Of a DNA stretch of 64,000 bases, positions 1 to 7,071 are shown in pieces; within the stretch, counting starts at the first letter, position 1, and every line of letters starts with the position of its first letter. A program made the position numbers and the translations under genes. The stretch covers positions 53,503 to 117,502 of the forward strand of contig NZ_JACJVO010000056.1 in NCBI RefSeq assembly GCF_014212055.1, in the 5' to 3' direction. The notes beneath the pieces are model-generated. The model did not search any database, was not told the origin of the DNA, and worked only from the letters and a program-made list of their open reading frames with translations. The stretch is from Cohnella zeiphila. Its GTDB lineage: Bacteria > Bacillota > Bacilli > Paenibacillales > Paenibacillaceae.

Positions 1-1276
1 CGCTCGCCTTTTCCAACGGAAAAACGCCGTCCGCCTCGCCGAGCGAGGGAATTCGAACGACGATGTCCCCGTCCGCTTCGGTTGCGTCGGCCGGCCCCGG
101 ATGCGCACGGTCGGCAGGTGACGAATACGTCCGATCGGCAGGCGACGGATGCGCATCCCGGATCCCTGCTTCAGACTGCCCCGCCGCGGCCGGTTTGGCC
201 GCTTCTTTCGCCATCTCCCGCCCCAGCCGCTCGCCTAGAGAGGCGGCGCCAAGCGGATCCAACCACTCGCCCGCCGCATCCCGCCGAATCGACCGGACGC
301 CGGTCGCGCGAACGGCCGCCTCGCCGGCAAGCTCCTCCTGCGCTTCGCTGATTCCCAAGCCCGCCACATCCAGCGGGAACGGGCCGTACAGCTCGTGCGA
401 GGAAGCGCTCAGCACCGCTTTGCGGAACGACTCCTCTCGCTGCAGCAACCGGATCGCGAGCCGCATGCTCCGCACGCGGGCTTCGGCTTCCCGATCGCGA
501 TTCGCCGCCAATCCGTTCGCCCCGCTCAGCTCCAGGCCGAACTCGACGTAGACGTGGCCGCGTCCGCGATAGCCTTGACGAAGCCGGACGGCGTTGCCGG
601 CGACGCCCGCTTCTTCCTCCACCGGAAGCGTTCGCGAATCGCCCGGCTCGAGATCCGCATCGACGCCCGCGAATTCCAGCGTCCGGTAAAACAACGCCTT
701 CTCTCCGGCGACCCATCCGTTCTCGTCTTCTCCGCCAAGCGCCGCGATGAGCGCCGTCTCCGTCGCGTCGACGACCTGCCGGCAGCGGATCAACTGCCGC
801 CCGGACTTATTGGCGATGACGATGCCGGTTATCCTGCCGTCCTTCTCTTCCAAGCCGACGGGCAGGGAGGCGTACAGGAACCGGACGCCCGCTTTTTCCA
901 GCGCATCTTCGAGAGAGAGCTTCAGCCGGTCCGGATACAGCGGTACGCAATCGCCCCGGGCAAAGTCCGCACCCGATCCGGCGAGCTTCGATTCCGTCGC
1001 TTCCGAGCTTTCCGGCGCTTCCCCCCGGACTTGGGCGTTCAGCACATATTCGATCAGCTCCGGCATAGGCAGACCGTCCGCGGGAAGCTCCAGCCAAGGC
1101 CGCAGCGTCGCCGTCAGCTCCCGGCCCATATAGGTGCGCGGCTCGACGAGCCACACCCGCTGTCCCGACTTCACCAGCCGCAGCGCGCAAGCGATGCCGG
1201 CGAGCGAGCCGCCGGCCACGACCGTATCCGCTTCGCCCAGCACCGGGATTTGGGCGGCTTCGGTGTTCAGACGCAT
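1..1276 (-). CDS. FAD-dependent oxidoreductase, C-terminus beyond window edge
   Basis: Only the first 425 codons are inside the window; the gene runs off the left edge. The start is an ATG preceded by AAGGAGGG. Residues 19-40 form a dinucleotide-binding beta-alpha-beta unit (VVAGGSLAGIACALRLVKSG, then WLVEP), as in FAD_oxidored (PF12831-type) proteins that often sit in sugar-catabolism clusters. A second mark of FAD enzymes, a VVDATETALIAALGG stretch, lies near residue 180. Near residues 375-405 is a low-complexity run with repeated SPAD/GPAD blocks, unusual for the family. It follows the GH36-like gene by 29 nt and is probably the same transcript. The substrate is unknown; oxidation of a released sugar or sugar acid is a guess from context. 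Confidence 0.75.
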   Translation of the reverse strand, partial: MRLNTEAAQIPVLGEADTVVAGGSLAGIACALRLVKSGQRVWLVEPRTYMGRELTATLRPWLELPADGLPMPELIEYVLNAQVRGEAPESSEATESKLAGSGADFARGDCVPLYPDRLKLSLEDALEKAGVRFLYASLPVGLEEKDGRITGIVIANKSGRQLIRCRQVVDATETALIAALGGEDENGWVAGEKALFYRTLEFAGVDADLEPGDSRTLPVEEEAGVAGNAVRLRQGYRGRGHVYVEFGLELSGANGLAANRDREAEARVRSMRLAIRLLQREESFRKAVLSASSHELYGPFPLDVAGLGISEAQEELAGEAAVRATGVRSIRRDAAGEWLDPLGAASLGERLGREMAKEAAKPAAAGQSEAGIRDAHPSPADRTYSSPADRAHPGPADATEADGDIVVRIPSLGEADGVFPLEKAS

Positions 1277-1305
1277 GCGGGTCCCTCCTTCGTGTTCGAC
1301 ATGCT

Positions 1306-3432
1306 TCATGCCGTCGCGATCTCGATCCGGACGGGCCCCGCGGCCCCGCGGCAATCCACGGCAAACAAATCTTCTCCCGCCTGCGAGAACGCCGTCTCTT
1401 CCCCGTTCACGTGAACCGAACGAGGCATCGTTCGAGCCGCGAAAACAAACTCGCCGCCTTCGCGAAGAATCGCTTCCGCCGAATGTCCGTTCATCCGAAA
1501 GCTTTGAACCGCCGCGGCGGATACGTATTTGTCCGCGAGACCGACCGGCGTCACCGGCCCCAGATCCGGCACGATCGTATAAAGCGCATAACCGCCTTCC
1601 TCAAGCCGCAGCTCGCGCCGTTCGTCCGCTTGCATGCGCACGCAATCACGGGAGAAATGCTCGTACGCGACGAACGACTCGCCTTTCAGGCCCGGCACAT
1701 CGCGCGGCCCGATCGTTCCGGCGACCGGCGCGGCGTCCCGGTGAATATGGAACGCGGCCACGACGCCCGCTCCGCCGGCTGTATTCCACAGCTTGAGCGG
1801 TACCGCCGCTTCCGTCGGGTCGATGAGCAGGCAGTCCTCGGTCGGGTTCGCCACCGCGTCGCAGCGGATGATCGTTCCGTCCGCATAGATCAGCGGCAGC
1901 ACTTTGGCCGGGTCCGTCCGTCCCGGCGCATCGCTGATATAGACGGGGCCGCCGCTGACCGAGCGCAGGACGGCGTTCTGCACGTCATCGTGATTTTGCG
2001 TCCAGAACATATCCCAGTCGCCCCAATAGAACGCCCCGTGATAGAAAGAGTTGTAGCCGTTCTGCAAGGCGTGTTCGGGGAAGCCCCGCTTTTCCTGCGG
2101 CACGAAATCGTCGCTGCTTCGCGATACGGCCGACTTCGGGCGGTGCCAAATGTTTTCGGCCGCCATGCCCATGCAGTTGATGACCGTGTCGTTGAAATGG
2201 AGCGCGACCGAAGCTTCCAGCGCCTCGTGCGCCGCAGCCGCCGCCTCGCCCGCCGGGCGCCGTTCCTGCAAGTAGTTGAGCACCGCGCTTTGGCTGTCCA
2301 CCTTGACGAAGTCGACGCCCTGACGCCGCAGGAAGCCGTGCCATGCGTGCCAGAAGCCGAAGCCTCTCCCTGCATCGGGATAAGGAATCAAGTTGCCCCG
2401 CGGTACCCGGTAGAGCGAATCGCGGTGCGCATGGGCAATGCCGCTGTTCTCGCGAATGCCGCCCCAATAGCCGGCGATCGTGTGCCACACGCCGACGTGG
2501 CGGATGCCGAAGCGGTCTTTGAGCGCCGATACGGCTCGCTTCAAGCCGCCGGGGAACTTGACGGGGTCGGCTTCGAACGAGACGAGCTCGCCGTCTTCGA
2601 CCTGCGACCAGCCGTCGTCGATCATGACCCAGCCGACAGGCAGCCCGAGCTTCTGCAGCTCCTCGGCTTTGGCGAGCAGATCATCTTCGTTCACCTTGTG
2701 ATAAAAAGCGTCCCAGCTGCACCAGCCGAGACGGTCCAGGATCTCCGGATACGTCTTGCGCTCGCGCGGCCATGTCGGAAAATCGAGCTCCTTCAGCGCC
2801 GCGCCGACGTTGCCCTCGACGAGCCGGTAAGGATCTTCGCCCGTCGACAGGACGAACGCCAGCGTCTCGCAGCGGGTTCGCCCGCTCTGGTAAGACGATA
2901 CGTGAAGCGCGACCGCGCTCTCCCCGGCGCCCGCGGCTTCCGTGCGGCACTCCGGTCCGACGACCGGAAGCAGATGATAATAGCCGGACGCCGTCTTCCA
3001 CAGCACAGATTGGGTCCGGGCGGGCAAGTTCGCCCAATCCTTATCGAAAAAGGGGCGCGTCCACCAGTCTTTATGCTGGTAATTCGCCATCAGCCCGGAG
3101 GCCGGCTCCGACGGGCGCAGCATCACGACAATGCCGCTGCGGGCGGCGAACGCCTTTTGCCGGCCGAAAGCGTTCTCGTTTCGCGCTTCTCCGCTGACGA
3201 ACGCCAGCGCGAACCTCGCATAGCTGCGGAGGTCGAGACGGACGCGAACGGTATCGTCCCCGTTGCGATAATGGAACGACGATTGCCGGTAAGTCCCTTG
3301 GCCGTCCTCTCCGGCGCTATGCTCCGTTCCCGCCGGAGCCAGGTCGACTGCCGACGCTTCCCCATCGAGCCGTGCCGCGACGCCTAACGGTCCGAAGATG
3401 CCGGACGCTCCCGTTGCCTCAAATTCAAACAT
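1306..3432 (-). CDS. GH36-like (raffinose synthase/Sip1-type) glycosidase
   Basis: A 708-residue protein with no signal peptide, so probably cytoplasmic. An N-terminal beta domain is followed by a TIM barrel carrying clan GH-D marks: GWCSWD (about 236-241), IDDGW (271-275), VKVDSQ with a likely nucleophile Asp at about 379, and SRSSDDF with candidate acid/base Asp at about 440. A GDWDMFW motif follows, as in raffinose synthase/alkaline alpha-galactosidase proteins. The ATG chosen has GGGGAGG 7 nt upstream; a TTG 30 nt further upstream lacks a comparable site. It lies between the ROK kinase and the FAD oxidoreductase. An alpha-galactoside or related oligosaccharide is a plausible substrate, but this subfamily has few characterised bacterial members. 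Confidence 0.82.
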   Translation of the reverse strand: MFEFEATGASGIFGPLGVAARLDGEASAVDLAPAGTEHSAGEDGQGTYRQSSFHYRNGDDTVRVRLDLRSYARFALAFVSGEARNENAFGRQKAFAARSGIVVMLRPSEPASGLMANYQHKDWWTRPFFDKDWANLPARTQSVLWKTASGYYHLLPVVGPECRTEAAGAGESAVALHVSSYQSGRTRCETLAFVLSTGEDPYRLVEGNVGAALKELDFPTWPRERKTYPEILDRLGWCSWDAFYHKVNEDDLLAKAEELQKLGLPVGWVMIDDGWSQVEDGELVSFEADPVKFPGGLKRAVSALKDRFGIRHVGVWHTIAGYWGGIRENSGIAHAHRDSLYRVPRGNLIPYPDAGRGFGFWHAWHGFLRRQGVDFVKVDSQSAVLNYLQERRPAGEAAAAAHEALEASVALHFNDTVINCMGMAAENIWHRPKSAVSRSSDDFVPQEKRGFPEHALQNGYNSFYHGAFYWGDWDMFWTQNHDDVQNAVLRSVSGGPVYISDAPGRTDPAKVLPLIYADGTIIRCDAVANPTEDCLLIDPTEAAVPLKLWNTAGGAGVVAAFHIHRDAAPVAGTIGPRDVPGLKGESFVAYEHFSRDCVRMQADERRELRLEEGGYALYTIVPDLGPVTPVGLADKYVSAAAVQSFRMNGHSAEAILREGGEFVFAARTMPRSVHVNGEETAFSQAGEDLFAVDCRGAAGPVRIEIATA

Positions 3433-3465
3433 AACTGGCCTCCCCGAGAATGTATTGGTCAAGCC

Positions 3466-4455
3466 TTAAGATCTCTCGTCTTCGAGCGCCTGCATCGCCA
3501 CGGACAAGCTGGCCGCGTCGCCGACGTGCTCGCCGAGCCCCGACGGAACGACCTCGCAGGCCTCCAGCGACGGAGAAAGCGCCTCGCGTTCCAGCTCTTC
3601 CCGAACGAGCGGCTCGAGCACCGCACGCTGCCTCGCGTAAATGCTGCCGATGACGATTCGCTCGGGATTGAGAACGTCCACGAGCACCGCCAGCCCTTGA
3701 CCGAGCTTCCGGCCGACGATGCCGACCGCTTCGCGCGCCAGCTCGTCGCCGGCTTCGGCCGCCTCGAACACGGCTTGGGCCGTGATCTCCTCTAGCCGGT
3801 CCGGATGTTCGGCCAGAGCGCTTGCTCCGCCTTCGCCCAGACGGGCTTCCGCCATCCGTCGGGCCAACCGAGCAATGCCGCCGCCGCTGCAGAAGCCTTC
3901 GAACGAGCCGGCTTTGCCATAGCCGACGGGTCCGTCCGGCGCAAGCCGCATATGTCCGACTTCGCCAGCCATGTCGTTCGCTCCGCTATACAGCCTGCCG
4001 TTCAGGATCAAACCGGCTCCCATGCCGGTGCCGAACGTCAGGAAAATCACGTTCGACGCGCCTCGCCCCGCGCCCCACTTCCATTCGGCCAGCGCGCACG
4101 CGTTGGCGTCGTTCTGAAGCGCGACAGGCACGCCGAAGCGCCCGTGCAGCGGGCCGACCACGTCGATGCGGTCCCAGCCCGGCAGATTGGGCGGCGACAG
4201 CACGAGTCCGCTCCGGCTGTCCAGCGGACCGCCGCAGCTGATGCCGATCGCCCGCAGCGGTCCGTCGGCAGCCGCCTTTTCCAGCAGCTCGCTCAATGCG
4301 TCGCCGAATCTGCCGATCGCTTCCCCGGGCGTCGCCGGAGTCGGGAAGGCGCGCTTCTCCACGATCTCGACCGAGCCGCCGTCTTCGGACGTCCTGCCCA
4401 GGACGGCCGCGCATTTGGTCCCGCCGATATCGAAGCCCCCCAGCAGCACGCTCAT
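3466..4455 (-). CDS. ROK-family sugar kinase lacking the usual zinc motif
   Basis: A 329-residue ROK protein. The N-terminal phosphate loop is visible (GGFDIGGTKCAAVLG, residues 6-20), as are GISCGGPLDSRSG, the catalytic-type NDANACALAEW and the FLTFGTGMGAGLI loop. The ROK consensus carries a CxCGxxGCxE zinc cluster after GEVGH; here that segment reads GPVGYGKAGSFEGFCSGGG, so the cluster is absent. The start is an ATG with GAGGAGG upstream. It overlaps the stop of the SIS gene as ATGA, which implies translational coupling. There is no N-terminal helix-turn-helix, so it is a kinase rather than a ROK repressor. The substrate is not predictable beyond a free hexose or amino sugar released by the neighbouring glycosidases. 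Confidence 0.88.
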   Translation of the reverse strand: MSVLLGGFDIGGTKCAAVLGRTSEDGGSVEIVEKRAFPTPATPGEAIGRFGDALSELLEKAAADGPLRAIGISCGGPLDSRSGLVLSPPNLPGWDRIDVVGPLHGRFGVPVALQNDANACALAEWKWGAGRGASNVIFLTFGTGMGAGLILNGRLYSGANDMAGEVGHMRLAPDGPVGYGKAGSFEGFCSGGGIARLARRMAEARLGEGGASALAEHPDRLEEITAQAVFEAAEAGDELAREAVGIVGRKLGQGLAVLVDVLNPERIVIGSIYARQRAVLEPLVREELEREALSPSLEACEVVPSGLGEHVGDAASLSVAMQALEDERS

Positions 4456-5081
4456 GCAAAAAAAGCCTCCTCGAGCATCATGCACAGCACATGATAAATC
4501 GGAAGATGCCGCTCCTGAATGTCGGGCGTTCGGTCATAAGGCACGCGAATGACGACGTCGCACAGCTCCTTCAGCCTTCCGCCTCCCTGGCCGGTGAAGC
4601 CGATCGCGGTCATGCCGAGCGACTTCGCCACTTGCACGGCGCGCACGACGTTGACCGAATTGCCGGACGTGCTGAACACGACAAGCGTATCCTCCGGCCG
4701 GCCGTAGCCGTACACTTGCTGGGCGAACACCAAATCCGCCGCCACGTCGTTGCTGTAGGCCGTCGCCAGCGCGGTGTGGCTCACCAGCGAAATCGCGGGC
4801 AGCGCCCCTTGCAGCCGGTCGGCGATGTAGGCGCCCTCTTCGCCGTGAATCAGCATTTTCTCCCGCTCCGAAGGGCCGAGCGGGCGCTTGGACATGAAGC
4901 CTTTCATCAATTCCCCGACGACATGCTCGCAGTCGGCGGCGCTGCCGCCGTTGCCCGCGAGCAGCATTTTGCCGCCCTGGCCGAAAGACCGCTTTATCGC
5001 CTCGAACGCCCGGGCGACCGATTCGCGGCAGGGTTCCAGGTCGGGATACTTGACGAACAAGTCGTTCAAAATCTCGCTCAT
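4452..5081 (-). CDS. SIS-domain isomerase, GmhA (sedoheptulose-7-phosphate isomerase)-like
   Basis: A 209-residue single SIS domain. MLLAGNGGSAADCEHVVGEL (about 39-58) matches the phosphate-binding loop and helix of GmhA and includes the Glu of the GmhA active site. VVFSTSGNSVNVVRA is the second SIS loop. Near the C-terminus, IQERHLPIYHVLC aligns with the GmhA IQE-H-H-LC segment that supplies Gln and the catalytic His. GmhA interconverts sedoheptulose 7-phosphate and D-glycero-D-manno-heptose 7-phosphate. No LPS heptose genes are present, so a catabolic role fits better, and a sedoheptulokinase-like gene lies in the same cluster. The function is inferred from these residues; other sugar-phosphate isomerisations remain possible. 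Confidence 0.8.
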   Translation of the reverse strand: MSEILNDLFVKYPDLEPCRESVARAFEAIKRSFGQGGKMLLAGNGGSAADCEHVVGELMKGFMSKRPLGPSEREKMLIHGEEGAYIADRLQGALPAISLVSHTALATAYSNDVAADLVFAQQVYGYGRPEDTLVVFSTSGNSVNVVRAVQVAKSLGMTAIGFTGQGGGRLKELCDVVIRVPYDRTPDIQERHLPIYHVLCMMLEEAFFA

Positions 5082-5118
5082 TTCCCAACACTTCCTCTCG
5101 AATGAATGGCTTGCCGAA

Positions 5119-6402
5119 TTAGGGCAATGCGTTCAGATGCCCGATCGCTTTCGTGAAAAAACGCTCGCTGCCGAAGCTGCCGGATTTGAGCACCAGTCGG
5201 ATCTGCGGTTCGCCGAGCGATAGGCACGACGGCAGTCCGGGCTCGATCTCCTTCAAGATGCGCAGACCGCCGATGCCGAGCCGGGCGCAGACGGCCGCCG
5301 AGGTCTCGCCGCCGGCCACCAGAAGCCGCCGCGTTCCGCTGGCGTCCACGACCATGGCCGCCGCATCGGACAAAGCCGCCGAGACAAGACGCGACACCCC
5401 GGCGTTGCTCAGGCCTAGCGCCGAAGCACGCCGCTTCGTCTCCGCGACTTTCTCCTTGTCATTAGAAGCGTAAAGCAAGGCGCTGCGCCCTGCCGCCAGC
5501 TCCGAGCAAACGGACCGTGCCTGTTCCGCCGCGTGGCGTTCCCTCGTTTCCTTTTCCAGCAGAAGAAAGGAATCCAGCTCGAACGCGGCGATGCCGTGCC
5601 GTATCGCATCCTCGACCTGCGCCGCCGTCTGCGGCATCAAGCTGCCGGCCACGCAAAAGACGCCCTCGGGCGCTTCCGGCACCGGAAGGCCCGGCTCGCC
5701 CGATTCCGCCGTCGGCTTCGGCAGGAGCAGCGCCAGTTCCTCGGACAAAGCGGAGCTGCCGCCGAGCAGCGGCTCCTCCCGAACCGCCTCGGCGATGATG
5801 CGGAGCGAATCCTGATCGCGGACGTCCAGAATCAGATACTGGCAGACGGACCGTTTACGCTCAATCTCCGCCCGCAGCGCCTCCGCTCCCTGCTCGACGA
5901 TTCCGATCGGAATGCCGTCGACCGTTCGCTTCGTCTGCGATTGCAGGATACCGATCAGGTTCGACTCCGTCATCGGATGCACCGGATCGTGCCGGAATTC
6001 CGATTGCTCGAGCGGAACGCCCCGCACGTAATGGATGCCGTCCAGCGTCGTCCGGCCGTTCTTGGGGAAGCCGAGCACGATCACCATGAAGGAAGCGTCC
6101 AGCGCGTCCAGCATCGCGTCGAATTCGGCGCCGACGTTGCCCCGGAAAACGGAACAAGATTTGTTCAGGAACCGGCGGCAGCCGGCATCCCGCAGCGCGA
6201 GGGTGGCGGCACGGACTTTGCGGTACGCTTCTTCCGGGCTGTCCAGCCGCGAATTCGTGTCGACGACGAGCGCTTGCGGATGGCCTGGCGCCGCATCATC
6301 CAACGCTTCCAGCGGATACACATCCGTTGAAAGCCCCGCCTTGGCGTACATGATGCCGATATCGTTCGCTCCGGTAATATCGTCCGCGACGATGCCGATC
6401 AC
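5119..6402 (-). CDS. DUF1537 four-carbon acid sugar kinase family protein
   Basis: A 427-residue two-domain protein. The N-terminus carries the DUF1537 signature VADDITGANDIG (about 5-16), and the C-terminal nucleotide-binding domain has LLVAGGETSAAVCARLGI and related glycines. Characterised members (DtnK, OtnK, DgdK groups) phosphorylate D-threonate, D-erythronate, 3-oxo-tetronates or D-glycerate. The start is a GTG whose last two bases overlap the aldolase stop (GTGA); the open frame continues further upstream only as a shadow of the aldolase gene. Pairing with a class II aldolase/adducin gene is the usual arrangement of oxo-acid-sugar kinase plus decarboxylase (OtnK/OtnC). The exact substrate cannot be told. 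Confidence 0.85.
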   Translation of the reverse strand: MIGIVADDITGANDIGIMYAKAGLSTDVYPLEALDDAAPGHPQALVVDTNSRLDSPEEAYRKVRAATLALRDAGCRRFLNKSCSVFRGNVGAEFDAMLDALDASFMVIVLGFPKNGRTTLDGIHYVRGVPLEQSEFRHDPVHPMTESNLIGILQSQTKRTVDGIPIGIVEQGAEALRAEIERKRSVCQYLILDVRDQDSLRIIAEAVREEPLLGGSSALSEELALLLPKPTAESGEPGLPVPEAPEGVFCVAGSLMPQTAAQVEDAIRHGIAAFELDSFLLLEKETRERHAAEQARSVCSELAAGRSALLYASNDKEKVAETKRRASALGLSNAGVSRLVSAALSDAAAMVVDASGTRRLLVAGGETSAAVCARLGIGGLRILKEIEPGLPSCLSLGEPQIRLVLKSGSFGSERFFTKAIGHLNALP

Positions 6403-7070
6403 GTCTCCCACTTCCTTCTCGGCCGATAGCCGGATTGCTCGAGGAAACGGCGCCGGGTCGCGTCGGGCAGCTCCGCAAGCGGAATGCCGGCGCCGCGCGC
6501 TTCCACGACCATGCGGCACGCCGTCTCCAGCGTATGCAGCGCCATTCTCGCTTCCTTCAAGTTCGCGTCGTAGACGAGCACGCCGTGGTGCTCGAGCAGC
6601 AGCACGTTCGCGAGCTTCGCCTTTTCCCGGACCGCCTCGCCCAGGTCGAACGAGCCGGGATCGGCGTAGCGGACGCGCTCGACCCGTTCCAGATAGTACA
6701 TCGTCTCGACGAAAAGGCCGGAAGGAAGCGGCTCGTCCGCGCAGGCGATCAACGTGCCGTAAAAAGGCGAGGCGTGCAGCACCGCGCCCACGTCCGGCCG
6801 CGACTCGTAAATTGCCCGGTGCATCGGCACTTCCTTGGACGGCTTCTTGCCCGGCGTCGCGGATGGCGCAGGTATGCCTTCCCCTAGGGAGCACTCGGCG
6901 AAGTCGTCCTCGCCGAGCTCGCCCAGGTACGTGCCGCTGGCCGTAATGAGGTAGCGGTCGCCGTCGGTCCGGGCGCTGATGTTGCCGGCGTTGCCCCAGG
7001 CGAGGCCGTAATCCATCATATAGCGGCCTGCCGCGCGCAGCTCCGCGAGCACTTCGTCCCGCCGCGTCAT
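6399..7070 (-). CDS. Class II aldolase/adducin family protein, altered metal site
   Basis: A 223-residue class II aldolase fold: GNAGNISAR (26-34), LITASGTYLGEL (41-52), KEVPMH with the likely catalytic Glu80, and LLEHHGVLVYDANLKEA (158-174). In fuculose aldolase and OtnC the zinc is held by an H-x-H pair plus a later His. Here the pair reads H99-A-S101, so the second His is missing, while the later HHG is kept. The gene starts 1 nt after the GH38 stop with GGGAG upstream, and its stop overlaps the DUF1537 start. A role as a sugar-acid-phosphate aldolase or decarboxylase is inferred from the pairing; the altered metal site leaves the chemistry open. Confidence 0.83.
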   Translation of the reverse strand: MTRRDEVLAELRAAGRYMMDYGLAWGNAGNISARTDGDRYLITASGTYLGELGEDDFAECSLGEGIPAPSATPGKKPSKEVPMHRAIYESRPDVGAVLHASPFYGTLIACADEPLPSGLFVETMYYLERVERVRYADPGSFDLGEAVREKAKLANVLLLEHHGVLVYDANLKEARMALHTLETACRMVVEARGAGIPLAELPDATRRRFLEQSGYRPRRKWET

Positions 7071-7071
7071 G

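Noticed and set aside
1411..3387. 658-codon open frame on the plus strand
   Set aside because: Antisense shadow of the GH36-like gene; no recognisable motif.
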